Origin: SVQP01 sp045594705 | GTDB taxonomy: Bacteria > Bacillota > Clostridia > Oscillospirales > CAG-272 | DNA: 64,000 bases | Reading direction: 5' to 3' | NCBI GenBank assembly: GCA_045594705.1 | Contig: JAZNZB010000090.1 | Span: forward strand, 62,001-126,000 | Shown here: piece after piece, positions 49,541 to 57,234 of the stretch | How the letters are laid out: each line of letters starts with the position of its first letter | Numbering within the stretch: the first letter of the stretch is position 1 | Position numbers and translations under genes: made by a program | Notes under the pieces: model-generated | Databases searched by the model: none | Seen by the model: only the letters and a program-made list of their open reading frames with translations | Told to the model about the DNA's origin: nothing

Positions 49541-51562
49541 TTATTTTTTAAACACCAGACTTCCCTCTATGCTCTCAATCTTGACGTCGGGATAATCTGC
49601 ACGATCAAACAGCGAAAACTGCCAATCCACGGGATAACAGTCCAGATATCGGAAGATCTTATGCATAATCTGCCCCTGTTCCTCCTGTGTTCCTCCGTCA
49701 AAACGGATCACAAAAACACTGGCAAAAAAGGTATCGCTGACGGTTTTTCTCACCAGATAAATTTCTTTCATGATCTGATGTTCATCAATGGATCTCATAA
49801 AGCTGAGGATATCCTCCAGCATTCCATCCGGCAAATTCTCCTTGGACAGCTTATCGCTCTTGGACAAAAACGAGATCTGCTCATCCTCATCCACGTGCTT
49901 CTGTGCCAGCAGATTTGCTTTTTTTCTGTATTCCTGCAGATCCTCTTCTCTGCCTGTCAGACAGCAGAAGTTTCCGATGGTATCAAGCCCTTCCTCAATA
50001 TAATTTCCGTTACGCTCCATGGCTTGATAGATCAGATCCATCCCCTTTTCGTCATATCGATACAGCATCATCGCGCCCTTGATAAAGGTTGCGTGCGTTG
50101 CAGAATCGGGCAACTCTTCTCTGACGCGGTCGCAAAGCATCTCAGCCTCCCTGTGCCGTCCAAGTGTCTTGAGATCGGCAATCAGATCAGCATACGTTTC
50201 CGGAAGGATTTTCTCACCCGATTGCTTCCATGCATTGATGCGCTCCAGCGGATCCAGGTAATACTCCTTGCGTTCTTTTTCGTAATTCTGCTTGCGGTCC
50301 TCGTAGATAAACCCTTCGGAATATTCCAGTATTTTCTGAATTTCGTCAAGATACGCTTGACTGCTTTGCGTTTCTGTTAAAGTCAGCTCGTCGATCCCCA
50401 AGGCATCCATGCGCATTTTCAAGGTCGGATGCGAGGCATTATTGGCAAGGATCTCCTTTTGGACAAGTGCATTCCATTCGCCGTTGCGTTTCTCTATTGC
50501 GTCTTTGAAAAGCTCGATTCTGCCTGTCAGATAATCCGCCTTCAGTTCTTCGCTCTCATAAATGTTCGGCTCTTCATTCACGCAGCTCTCCCAATAGAAC
50601 AGAGTGTCGTAATGTGTTTTGAGCAACGCAGACACAGCAATTTTCGCGTCACCATGCTCAGCCATGGCGCTGTCAGCCTCCAGTTCGTATACGACCGAGC
50701 AGGCATAGCGGTATATCATGTAATTGAAAAGATATTTTGCACCAAAATGCAGATAGAAATTGGCAAGAAACGCACTCAGACGATCTACACCGCCACCCTC
50801 GGAACTGAGCCATTCCTGGTATTGCTCTTCACGAAAATGCTTGTTTTTATCTTCCCTGACGTGCGCAAATTCGTGCAGCATGATACTGTACAGTTCCTCC
50901 TCTGACAAGACGTGAAGCAGAACCACGCCGACACGCAGCAGATATCTGCCTTTGTCGCGGATAATGCTCGCGGAAAAATCCCAGTTCGGCAGGATGATGA
51001 TCTCTTCCTTACTTCCGACAGCGTCCGCGGCTTTACGAGCCATTGCATAAATCAAAGGATATTCCTCAGGTGAAAGCACTGCAATATCTTTTGTCAGATC
51101 GATCTTTTTTCTGATATGAATGCGCTGGGCGGCAGATGCCATAACCAACCAAGCATATACGGTACAGATGACGATTGCAGGCGGGAATTCCAATCCCATC
51201 ACACCGCCAAGCAGCGCAATTGCGGCTGCTGCGACAAACAAAAATGCCGTGTAGGCGTTTGTTGCATGTCGTATTCTTCTGAGCTGCTTTAGCTTTTCTG
51301 CAGCTGTCTTTTCAGCGTCGTCGCGATGACTGAGCAAAAAGGCATTCCCTTCCGCTATTTTCATGCTCTTGAGCTTTTTCATAAAACGCATGGACAAGAA
51401 AAAATTCAAAGCCAACGCAATCAGCGGCAGGACAGAGATCACGGTAAGCGAGATGAGAAGTGCCGGTGAATTGGGCATATTGATCCCCGCCAACATGACA
51501 AAAAATGAGATGAGCAAGGTCAACAGATATGAGAACAGTAATTTTGTGTTGTTGGGTTTCAT
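49541..51562 (-). CDS. M48-family membrane metalloprotease with long C-terminal region
   Basis: 673 residues from ATG 51562 (GGAGG 6 nt upstream). Four membrane helices in two hairpins (about 9-30 with 36-58, and 103-123 with 127-145), then the M48 catalytic part: HEFAH at 230-234 and the third ligand ELEAD at 293-297. Residues 400-673 are a helical, TPR-like region ending in a small beta segment. HtpX and Ste24 relatives degrade or process membrane proteins; the long C-terminal region is unlike HtpX and suggests a different partner. Monocistronic. Confidence 0.88.
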   Translation of the reverse strand: MKPNNTKLLFSYLLTLLISFFVMLAGINMPNSPALLISLTVISVLPLIALALNFFLSMRFMKKLKSMKIAEGNAFLLSHRDDAEKTAAEKLKQLRRIRHATNAYTAFLFVAAAAIALLGGVMGLEFPPAIVICTVYAWLVMASAAQRIHIRKKIDLTKDIAVLSPEEYPLIYAMARKAADAVGSKEEIIILPNWDFSASIIRDKGRYLLRVGVVLLHVLSEEELYSIMLHEFAHVREDKNKHFREEQYQEWLSSEGGGVDRLSAFLANFYLHFGAKYLFNYMIYRYACSVVYELEADSAMAEHGDAKIAVSALLKTHYDTLFYWESCVNEEPNIYESEELKADYLTGRIELFKDAIEKRNGEWNALVQKEILANNASHPTLKMRMDALGIDELTLTETQSSQAYLDEIQKILEYSEGFIYEDRKQNYEKERKEYYLDPLERINAWKQSGEKILPETYADLIADLKTLGRHREAEMLCDRVREELPDSATHATFIKGAMMLYRYDEKGMDLIYQAMERNGNYIEEGLDTIGNFCCLTGREEDLQEYRKKANLLAQKHVDEDEQISFLSKSDKLSKENLPDGMLEDILSFMRSIDEHQIMKEIYLVRKTVSDTFFASVFVIRFDGGTQEEQGQIMHKIFRYLDCYPVDWQFSLFDRADYPDVKIESIEGSLVFKK

Positions 51563-51591
51563 AGGTGCCTCCCGATATGATTCGTAAAGAA

Positions 51592-51620
51592 ATTATATCA
51601 TGAACATTGGTGAATGTCAA
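51592..51620 (-). promoter_or_regulatory. Promoter of the M48 protease gene
   Basis: Minus strand: TTGACA (51615-51620), 17-bp spacer, TATAAT (51592-51597), 30 bp before the start. Confidence 0.85.
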
Positions 51621-51649
51621 GAACGTGCATTGATATCACGATATGCAAA

Positions 51650-51677
51650 AGCCCTCGCTCCATTTTGGAACGAGGGT
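51650..51677 (-). terminator. Terminator behind the HTH relic
   Basis: Minus strand: CCCTCGTTCC / GGAGCGAGGG stem (one G-U pair) with a short loop, then CTTTT. It ends the decayed gene at 51683-51807. Confidence 0.75.
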
Positions 51678-51682
51678 TGTTA

Positions 51683-51807
51683 TTATGCTTTTTTATAATT
51701 TTTGTGGGCTTTAATCGTATAAACCATCGCCGAAATAACAAAATCAATCACAATAAATATGCCTTACGCAATACCGATATGAATTTACCTATCGTTTTCT
51801 TTTCCAT
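51683..51807 (-). pseudogene. Internally deleted HTH regulator relic
   Basis: ATG 51807 follows GAGGAG and encodes MEKKTIGKFISVLRKA, the exact kind of opening of an XRE-type HTH regulator, then meets a stop within four codons. In another frame the sequence immediately continues as FIVIDFVISAMVYTIKAHKNYKKA and stops at 51683, a typical C-terminal membrane helix with a basic tail as found at the end of membrane-linked XRE proteins. Promoter, ribosome site, start, end and terminator all survive, while the middle is missing and the frame is broken. This points to a single internal deletion. Confidence 0.6.
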
Positions 51808-51843
51808 GGTATATCTCCTCGCATTTCGGGTTTTGTTGCTGTT

Positions 51844-51872
51844 ATTCTATCATTCCGTCAGAAGGAATACAA
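51844..51872 (-). promoter_or_regulatory. Surviving promoter of the HTH relic
   Basis: Minus strand: TTGTAT (51867-51872), 17-bp spacer, TAGAAT (51844-51849), 37 bp before the relic's ATG. Confidence 0.5.
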
Positions 51873-51927
51873 CCCCGAAGCCAAGGAATTACTCCCGAAA
51901 TGCGAGAATATGACTGTGTCTATACCC

Positions 51928-53115
51928 TTACTTTCCGTTTATGTAATACGGAGCAATAATTTCTCCCGTGTATTTATGTACCCATCTTGTTGTATAGGCA
52001 GAATAGTGATCGACATAGTATTTTTGAATGACGATCACATAAAAATGATCGGGGGCCGCAGCGTCTGCGTCATGTTCAACAAGATATGCGTTTCCTTCGT
52101 TCTCAAAATCGATATAATCACAGTCATTTTTGGCAATCTCTATTGCTTGCTCGACAGAAATACACTCGCCGTCCGGATCATAGGAGGACGCGACGATTTC
52201 GCCCGTCGATGCATTCACCAGGATCTGATCGTGTTCGCGGACCGTATGCGGAGGCATACATTCATATCCTTCCAAGCCTCCGCCCGAGTTACATTCTACC
52301 AGAAAAGCAAAGCGGTAAGAATTCGTTTCGGAGTTTGGCGTGTCGATCATCGCTATTCTTACAGTCCAGGCCGTTCCCGCTGAACATTCTGCGCAACCGT
52401 CCTGATCATCCCAATACGCATTTGCCAGATCCCATGCCTGCTGAGCGGAGATGGGATAGGAACATGCAAGCTCAAATTGAGAAAACTTCACGCTTTGTCT
52501 GTGTACTTTCTGATCGTGTTGATAATCGTAGTATTCGTTTCCCGTAACGGCCTGCCCCTCTACGAAATATTCGTATTTTGTGGGATTTGCGGACACTTCA
52601 AGGCTGTAGATGGGTTTTACGTTCAGCGTTTGTGCGACAAAGACGATCAGGCTCAGTCCGCACGCACGCCCCGACGATTCAAACGAATCATACCAATAAA
52701 AAGTTCCGTCGGTATTAAACCTGTAATAATCATGGGCGTCCAAGCGGTAGCTGTACACCCGACCGTTATCGTATCGCAAAATGATATGCTCTTGATCGGG
52801 CGATTGAATCACGAATTCGTTGATGCCGTCCCGATCGATATCCAGTACCGCTTTTTTGAGTAATTTGCACGAGCCTAACTCCGTGTCCATATTTGTAAAA
52901 CGCAAGCCTTTCAAATTTATCTCACCCAAGCGCTCGTCAAAAACGCTGATCTCCTCTTTGATCGCTGCCTCGTACATCTGCATAGCGGCATTGTTTGCGG
53001 AGGAGTCAGTTTCGGTTGTCGCAGTGGTTTCTTGCGCGTTCTGACTGTTGGTATGACAGGAAATCAGCGACAGCATCATGATCAGACAAAGTAAAAAGGC
53101 AAAATGTTTTTTCAT
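51928..53115 (-). CDS. Lipoprotein of unknown function with PepSY-like C-terminal region
   Basis: 395 residues from ATG 53115 (GAGGAG 7 nt upstream). Lipobox LISC, Cys20, then a Thr/Ser/Asn linker to about 45. The middle contains a VLDIDRDGINEFVIQ segment, the Asp-rich D-x-D-x-D-G turn of FG-GAP/EF-hand-like repeats that suggests calcium binding. The last about 100 residues (ILVNASTGEIVASSYDPDG, ISVEQAIEIAKND, and a closing VHKYTGEIIAPYY) resemble PepSY-type domains. Surface location likely; substrate or partner unknown. Monocistronic with its own promoter. Confidence 0.75.
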   Translation of the reverse strand: MKKHFAFLLCLIMMLSLISCHTNSQNAQETTATTETDSSANNAAMQMYEAAIKEEISVFDERLGEINLKGLRFTNMDTELGSCKLLKKAVLDIDRDGINEFVIQSPDQEHIILRYDNGRVYSYRLDAHDYYRFNTDGTFYWYDSFESSGRACGLSLIVFVAQTLNVKPIYSLEVSANPTKYEYFVEGQAVTGNEYYDYQHDQKVHRQSVKFSQFELACSYPISAQQAWDLANAYWDDQDGCAECSAGTAWTVRIAMIDTPNSETNSYRFAFLVECNSGGGLEGYECMPPHTVREHDQILVNASTGEIVASSYDPDGECISVEQAIEIAKNDCDYIDFENEGNAYLVEHDADAAAPDHFYVIVIQKYYVDHYSAYTTRWVHKYTGEIIAPYYINGK

Positions 53116-53146
53116 CAAAGGTCTCCTCTTATTATTTCACAATGCT

Positions 53147-53175
53147 ACTATATCACATCGAAAATCCGATGTCAA
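53147..53175 (-). promoter_or_regulatory. Promoter of the 395-residue lipoprotein gene
   Basis: Minus strand: TTGACA (53170-53175), 17-bp spacer, TATAGT (53147-53152), 32 bp before the start. Confidence 0.8.
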
Positions 53176-53253
53176 TAAGGTGGGGAAAAGATTTGAAAAA
53201 AGGTGTTTTTTATGTTCAAAGTAGCGTGTGGGTGGGATTGGAATGATATGGGT

Positions 53254-53336
53254 GGGTAAGAGGACTTGATTCTCGGCGCGACGACGCAAAAGCCGCTAAT
53301 TTGACGCGGTCTTTTGCTACGCGCTTCGGTCAGGCG
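53254..53336 (-). repeat. 83-bp repeat copy 1, carrying a tRNA-Leu 3'-end fragment
   Basis: This copy matches 53487-53569 at 79 of 83 positions by eye. Read on the minus strand it ends in TCAAGTCCTCTTACCC, the T-arm and 3' acceptor strand of the neighbouring tRNA-Leu(CAG). The interior folds as GCAAAAG-CCGC / GCGG-CTTTTGC. Another T-arm fragment on the same strand lies at 53358-53372. Confidence 0.85.
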
Positions 53337-53374
53337 CGGTTTCGCTAATCTGAAGTAAAGAGGACTTGAACCGT

Positions 53375-53406
53375 AAAAGCCAAGCATCTTTTGATGCATG
53401 GCTTTT
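53375..53406 (-). terminator. Hairpin after a tRNA-Leu fragment
   Basis: Stem AAAAGCCA-GCATC/GATGC-TGGCTTTT with a 4-nt loop, lying next to the T-arm fragment at 53358-53372. It has the form of a tRNA-operon terminator, as if a tRNA gene once stood here. The stretch 53407-53486 between it and repeat copy 2 shows nothing else. Confidence 0.55.
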
Positions 53407-53486
53407 GTCGAGCGCGGAGTTTGCTTTATTTTAACTGTTCGATATGCAACGAGCTCGAAGGAGTTCCTTCATAACCTCTTACCCGC

Positions 53487-53569
53487 GGGTAAGAGGACTT
53501 GATTCTCGGCGGGACGACGCAAAAGCCCCTAATTTGATGCGGTCTTTTGCTACGCGCCTCGGTCAGGCG
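53487..53569 (-). repeat. 83-bp repeat copy 2, carrying a tRNA-Leu 3'-end fragment
   Basis: Same unit as 53254-53336 with four differences. Here the tRNA-like end reads TCAAGTCCTCTTACCCGC, including the full acceptor 3' strand, and an inverted copy of the T-arm piece (TTCAAGTCCTCTT on the + strand, 53613-53625) lies beyond it. The two inverted copies enclose about 130 bp. Confidence 0.85.
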
Positions 53570-53610
53570 GCGTTCTGGCAGCCATTTAGGCTGTCATTCA
53601 TTGCGCCGCC
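53566..53610. repeat. Long imperfect hairpin between inverted T-arm fragments
   Basis: GGCGGCG (53566-53572) pairs with CGCCGCC (53604-53610), and inside it GCAGCC (53578-53583) pairs with GGCTGT (53589-53594) with one G-U pair. It sits between the inverted T-arm copies. No protein is encoded here. Confidence 0.6.
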
Positions 53611-53641
53611 CCTTCAAGTCCTCTTGTTCAAAACCCGTACC

Positions 53642-53680
53642 AAAACAAAAGGGATGATCTATCGATCATCCCTTTTGTTT
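53642..53680 (-). terminator. Terminator of the tRNA-Leu pair
   Basis: Perfect 17-bp stem (AAAACAAAAGGGATGAT and complement) with a 6-nt loop, starting at the CCA end of tRNA-Leu(CAG); it ends in TTTTGTTTT in the transcribed direction. Confidence 0.88.
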
Positions 53681-53767
53681 TGGTGCGGGTAAGAGGACTT
53701 GAACCTCCACGAAGTTGCCCCCACTAGAACCTGAATCTAGCGCGTCTGCCAATTCCGCCATACCCGC
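53681..53767 (-). tRNA. tRNA-Leu, anticodon CAG
   Basis: Read on the minus strand: acceptor GCGGGTA/TACCCGC with discriminator A and an encoded CCA (53681-53683), D-arm GCGGAATTGGCAGACGC, anticodon stem CTAGA/TCTAG around loop TTCAGGT, long class II variable arm, and T-arm GAGG-TTCAAGT-CCTC. It decodes CTG. Second gene of a two-tRNA transcript. Confidence 0.95.
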
Positions 53768-53803
53768 ATATTACGGTACTCGGCTCACACCTCGTACCGT
53801 TTT

Positions 53804-53888
53804 TGGTGCGAGAAACGGGACTTGAACCCGTACGGTGTGAACCACACGCCCCTCAAACGTGCGCGTCTGCCAGTTCCGCCACTCTCGC
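53804..53888 (-). tRNA. tRNA-Leu, anticodon GAG
   Basis: Minus strand: acceptor GCGAGAG/TTCTCGC, encoded CCA (53804-53806), D-arm GCGGAACTGGCAGACGC, anticodon stem CACGT/GCGTG around loop TTGAGGG, class II variable arm, T-arm ACGGG-TTCAAGT-CCCGT. It decodes CTC/CTT. The 36-bp spacer to the next tRNA contains an inverted repeat ACGGTAC/GTACCGT (53773-53800), a likely processing hairpin. Confidence 0.95.
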
Positions 53889-53925
53889 ATTCGCTGCCTT
53901 GGCTTGTTGACCGGCAACGAATAAT

Positions 53926-53953
53926 ATTATACACCTTTTTCGAAATTTGTCAA
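53926..53953 (-). promoter_or_regulatory. Promoter of the tRNA-Leu pair
   Basis: Minus strand: TTGACA (53948-53953), 16-bp spacer, TATAAT (53926-53931), 37 bp before the first tRNA. Confidence 0.82.
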
Positions 53954-54015
53954 TACCTTTTTGCAAAGTTTTTTGAAAAATTTTTCAGTGCGATTTTGCC
54001 CTCTGTTTTCCCCTT

Positions 54016-54639
54016 TTACTGCAAGGGATTTTGCTCTTCGGGCTCCTGTTCCGGGTCCGTATTTGCATACTCCTCGCAGGGTTGCACGTAGGTGGTTTTC
54101 TGCTGTCTTTCCTCGATCAGTGCTTCCCTGTCCGCAAATCTTTTGAGCATTCCGTAATACTGCGGGAAACTCATGCAGAAAGTGTAAATTGCAGCAAAGA
54201 TCAGGAAAGCCGCGATAAACAAAAGTACGCTGACGTCCTTGGTTGCCATAGAGCATTCCGAGGTATACCCCGCTCCGTATTTCATCCAGCCTGCCAGGTA
54301 CATGACTCCGCCCGTGACCCACGGCGAAAAGCCGAACAAGAAACCGAGCAGGAAATGCACACCCAACGACATACCGATCGCAGGAAATATCACGCCCTTA
54401 TCAAAGCTCGCAAAATGATACCCTTCCCAGAATGAAACGGCTGACAGAATGCCCGCGCTGATGATCACAGTCAAAAACAGCCTGATCACACTTGCTGCAT
54501 GCGTCTCTTCCAGCACGGCGATGGTATTCAGACCGCGCATCAGGAAATCCGCAATCAGATACGAGCCCATACCTGCGATCGCAAGTAACACCAGATAAAC
54601 CACGGCCAGAACCAGCCGCTCCGTCATTCTCTTACTCAC
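54016..54639 (-). CDS. Four-helix membrane protein, partner of a DUF1836 regulator
   Basis: About 207 residues. The start is uncertain: GTG 54639 has GGTGGG 5 nt upstream; ATG 54627 and ATG 54657 are alternatives. All overlap or abut the stop of the upstream DUF1836 gene (54632), so translation is coupled. Four membrane helices (ERLVLAVVYLVLLAIAGM, VIRLFLTVIISAGILSAV, VIFPAIGMSLGVHFLLGF and VSVLLFIAAFLIFAAIY), then a cytosolic Glu/Pro-rich tail. No known family recognised. A role in sensing or in the response controlled by the DUF1836 protein is possible. Confidence 0.72.
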   Translation of the reverse strand: MSKRMTERLVLAVVYLVLLAIAGMGSYLIADFLMRGLNTIAVLEETHAASVIRLFLTVIISAGILSAVSFWEGYHFASFDKGVIFPAIGMSLGVHFLLGFLFGFSPWVTGGVMYLAGWMKYGAGYTSECSMATKDVSVLLFIAAFLIFAAIYTFCMSFPQYYGMLKRFADREALIEERQQKTTYVQPCEEYANTDPEQEPEEQNPLQ

Positions 54640-55219
54640 GGTTGCCCACCAGCGCATTGACCAGCTCGTCCGAGTGGTGCTTGATCAGTGTTGCGTAATA
54701 CGCTACGACAATAGCCTCCAGCGCGTCGGTCAGGCGTTCTCTTGCGCCCTCCATGACCTCGGTATAACCGGCGGTCTGCTGCTCGATGACCTTGCGGATC
54801 GAGGAGAACGAGCACTGATTCTGCTCGACAAGCGCGTCGAGAATGCGGCAGATATAATCATACAGGACACTTGCTCGGATGATGTCGTCACTTGCGTCAT
54901 CCAGGTCACCGTTGATATACTCCAGCATAAATGCAATCTTATCCAGCTGCATGCAAGGGCGCAGCATATTGATGATCAGAATGTAAGCAACCTGATCGAT
55001 ATTGTATTTCTTGGACTTGGAAAGCGGCACCCAACCTCTCTTGGTCCAGTTCTGCAAGGTGGAGCCGTCGATGCCCGAAATATCTCTGATCTGAGTCAGC
55101 ATCACACCGTCACTGATAAAGAAAATCTTGGAAAGAAACTCCAGACCCGTCAGGCCATCCATATCTGCTCTGCGCAACTTGGTACCCGGGATCAGCGAGT
55201 CATGTATGTGTAAATTCAT
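54632..55219 (-). CDS. DUF1836 domain protein (MerR-like DNA-binding fold)
   Basis: 195 residues from ATG 55219 (GAGAGGG upstream); ATG 55249 and 55237 are less likely. DUF1836 features: LEFLSKIFFISDGVMLTQIRD, then an HTH-like stretch GIDGSTLQNWTKRGWV and YNIDQVAYILIINMLRP, and a helical C-terminal part. The family is a probable transcription factor of Clostridia and Bacilli. Its promoter contains an 8-bp inverted repeat overlapping the -35, fitting autoregulation. First gene of a two-gene operon with a membrane protein. Confidence 0.83.
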   Translation of the reverse strand: MNLHIHDSLIPGTKLRRADMDGLTGLEFLSKIFFISDGVMLTQIRDISGIDGSTLQNWTKRGWVPLSKSKKYNIDQVAYILIINMLRPCMQLDKIAFMLEYINGDLDDASDDIIRASVLYDYICRILDALVEQNQCSFSSIRKVIEQQTAGYTEVMEGARERLTDALEAIVVAYYATLIKHHSDELVNALVGNRE

Positions 55220-55248
55220 ATGTGCCCTCTCTTTCATGTGATAATTCA

Positions 55249-55277
55249 ATTATATATGACAATCACTTGATTGTCAA
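55249..55277 (-). promoter_or_regulatory. Promoter of the DUF1836 operon with overlapping operator
   Basis: Minus strand: TTGACA (55272-55277), 17-bp spacer, TATAAT (55249-55254), perfect consensus. The inverted repeat TGACAATC-4-GATTGTCA (55257-55276) fills the spacer and most of the -35, an ideal repressor site. Confidence 0.82.
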
Positions 55278-55284
55278 TCCGTTT

Positions 55285-55314
55285 TTGATAATTTTCAGAT
55301 AAAATTCATACAAT
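55285..55314 (+). promoter_or_regulatory. Probable promoter of the site-2 protease gene
   Basis: TTGATA (55285-55290), 18-bp spacer, TACAAT (55309-55314), 33 bp before the start; only 8 bp from the divergent DUF1836 promoter, so a regulator bound there could affect both. Confidence 0.55.
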
Positions 55315-55346
55315 GTTTTCAAGTCAGATCAGTAAGGAGTAACATC

Positions 55347-55928
55347 ATGAAGCTCAACCTATCCATCTCCCCCGCCACGTTTATTTTGTTGTTTTGCATG
55401 ATTGCCACGACACCGCTTGAGCGTCTGAGTGCAAGCTTATTGGCAGCTCTTTTACATGAGCTTGGTCACATCGTGGCAGCTAAAGTCTTATCGATCAATC
55501 TTTCTTGCATCAAGCTTGACGTGCTGGGCGCGCGACTGAGCACAACGGGAAAGCTTTATTCCTATCCGTCCATGATCGCGCTGTGCGCAGCAGGACCCTT
55601 TGTAAATTTGTTATGCTTTGCGCTGACCTATCCGCTTGTCGATGCTTTTATTTGGTTTGAGGAATTTTCATACGCAAGTATTTCTCTGTGCTTGCTCAAT
55701 CTCATCCCCGTAGATGGCTTTGACGGCGGCAGGATTCTGAACGGTATTTTATCCCTTGTGCTGCGCCCGAAGCACGTCGATCTCATTTGCACCACGCTGA
55801 GCTTTTTGAGCATTCTGGGGCTTTGGCTGATCTCGGTATGGCTGCTTTTGCGTGCTTCGACCTCTCTTTCCCTATTTATTTTCTCCTGCTGCCTTTTCGG
55901 GATGCTGTTCGTCTCCTTGAAAAAGTGA
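55347..55928 (+). CDS. Site-2 protease family membrane protein (M50, SpoIVFB-like)
   Basis: 193 residues, five to six membrane helices. Zinc motif HELGH in the second helix (about 37-41, LLHELGHIVAAK) and the second ligand region LNLIPVDGFDGGRIL (about 115-129) are both complete. Site-2 proteases cut substrates inside the membrane; short forms like SpoIVFB process pro-sigma factors or other regulators. The substrate here is unknown. ATG 55347 has AAGGAG 8 nt upstream. The 180-bp gap before potA has no terminator but does hold the potA promoter. Confidence 0.9.
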   Translation: MKLNLSISPATFILLFCMIATTPLERLSASLLAALLHELGHIVAAKVLSINLSCIKLDVLGARLSTTGKLYSYPSMIALCAAGPFVNLLCFALTYPLVDAFIWFEEFSYASISLCLLNLIPVDGFDGGRILNGILSLVLRPKHVDLICTTLSFLSILGLWLISVWLLLRASTSLSLFIFSCCLFGMLFVSLKK

Positions 55929-56036
55929 GAAAAAGCGAGGATTTGGGAGGATTTAAGAGAAAACAAAAGAAAATCGCCACTTTTGCAGACCTTTGACAGA
56001 AATTTCGTGATTTTTCAAAGATTTTTGCGAAATCTA

Positions 56037-56065
56037 TTGCATTTTGCATATGAATCTGTTACAAT
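56037..56065 (+). promoter_or_regulatory. Promoter of potABCD
   Basis: TTGCAT (56037-56042), 17-bp spacer, TACAAT (56060-56065), 45 bp before the potA GTG. Confidence 0.65.
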
Positions 56066-56110
56066 AGTAATATTCTCTATATTTCTGTTCAAAAGGAGTA
56101 TTGATGCAAA

Positions 56111-57232
56111 GTGAACGATAATGTTTTGGTTCGACTCAAAGGGGTTTCCAAGGCGTTCGACGGCGAGCCGGTTTTGCGTGCCATCGACCTGGAAATTCAT
56201 GATAAAGAGTTTGTCACTCTGCTTGGCCCCTCGGGCTGCGGTAAGACTACAACGCTGCGTATCATCGGCGGCTTTGTGTCTCCCGATGACGGAGACGTGG
56301 AATTTTCGGGACAGCGTATCAACGACGTTCCCGCTTACAAGCGCCACGTAAACACCGTGTTCCAGCGTTATGCCCTGTTCCCTCATTTGAATGTTTATGA
56401 GAACATCGCATTTGGACTCAAAGTACAAAAAGTAAAAAAGGATGAAATCGAGCATCGCGTCAAGGAAATGCTTGAGCTTGTCAATCTCAAGGGCTTTGAA
56501 AAGCGTCACGTCGGAAATCTCTCGGGCGGCCAGCAGCAGCGCGTTGCAATCGCACGAGCACTGATCAACCGTCCTAAGCTTCTGCTTCTGGACGAGCCCT
56601 TGGGCGCACTTGACCTCAAGCTGCGTAAGGACATGCAGAAGGAGCTTAAGAGAATTCAGCGCGAGACCGGTATCACCTTTATATATGTGACGCACGACCA
56701 GGAAGAGGCTCTCTCCATGTCCGACACCGTGGTGGTCATGGCAGACGGCGCGATCCAGCAGATCGGCACTCCTACCGATATTTATAACGAGCCTGTCAAC
56801 GCATTTGTTGCTGACTTTATCGGTGAATCCAACATTCTGGACGGCATCATGCCCTGCGATTACAAGGCAAAGGTTGCCGGCCACGTATTTGACTGTCTGG
56901 ACTGCGGCTTTGCTCCCGGAGAAAAGGTTGACGTGGTCATCCGTCCCGAGGACGTTGACGTGGTGGACGTCAAGAACGGTATGCTGATCGGTACTGTTTC
57001 CGGCGTTACCTTCAAGGGCGACTACTACGAGATTATCGTGGATGTTCAGGGCTTCAAATGGATGCTTGAGACCTCGGACTTCGTTGCCGAGGGTCAGACC
57101 ATCGGTCTGCACATTCAGCCCGATGCGATCCACGTCATGAAAAAGTCCGAATACTCGGGCAAGTTCGGCGACTATTCCACCTTCTCCGATGAAATGGACC
57201 ACCTCTCCGACGTGGTGGACGAGGAGGAATAA
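56111..57232 (+). CDS. potA: Spermidine/putrescine ABC transporter ATP-binding protein
   Basis: 373 residues from GTG 56111. ABC ATPase: Walker A GPSGCGKTT (39-47), signature LSGGQQQRVAIARAL, Walker B LLLLDEPLGALDL, H-loop VTHDQEEA, then a C-terminal TOBE-type regulatory region from about 250. It powers polyamine import with PotB/C/D. The only good ribosome site (AAGGAG, 56092-56097) is 13 nt from the GTG but 6 nt from an ATG at 56104 that encodes a five-codon frame ending across the potA start, so potA may be translated by re-initiation. Confidence 0.94.
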   Translation: MNDNVLVRLKGVSKAFDGEPVLRAIDLEIHDKEFVTLLGPSGCGKTTTLRIIGGFVSPDDGDVEFSGQRINDVPAYKRHVNTVFQRYALFPHLNVYENIAFGLKVQKVKKDEIEHRVKEMLELVNLKGFEKRHVGNLSGGQQQRVAIARALINRPKLLLLDEPLGALDLKLRKDMQKELKRIQRETGITFIYVTHDQEEALSMSDTVVVMADGAIQQIGTPTDIYNEPVNAFVADFIGESNILDGIMPCDYKAKVAGHVFDCLDCGFAPGEKVDVVIRPEDVDVVDVKNGMLIGTVSGVTFKGDYYEIIVDVQGFKWMLETSDFVAEGQTIGLHIQPDAIHVMKKSEYSGKFGDYSTFSDEMDHLSDVVDEEE

Positions 57233-57234
57233 GC

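Noticed and set aside
51614..51913. 99-codon + strand frame over the HTH relic
   Set aside because: No ribosome site, crosses a terminator and the relic's conserved minus-strand ends.
53213..53260. 15-codon + strand frame behind a GGTG near 53.2 kb
   Set aside because: Too short and without any recognisable motif; it runs into the tRNA-derived repeat.
53254..53569. CRISPR array or transposon from the 83-bp repeats
   Set aside because: Only two full copies, unequal spacing, no spacer pattern, no transposase; the shared piece is the tRNA-Leu 3' end.
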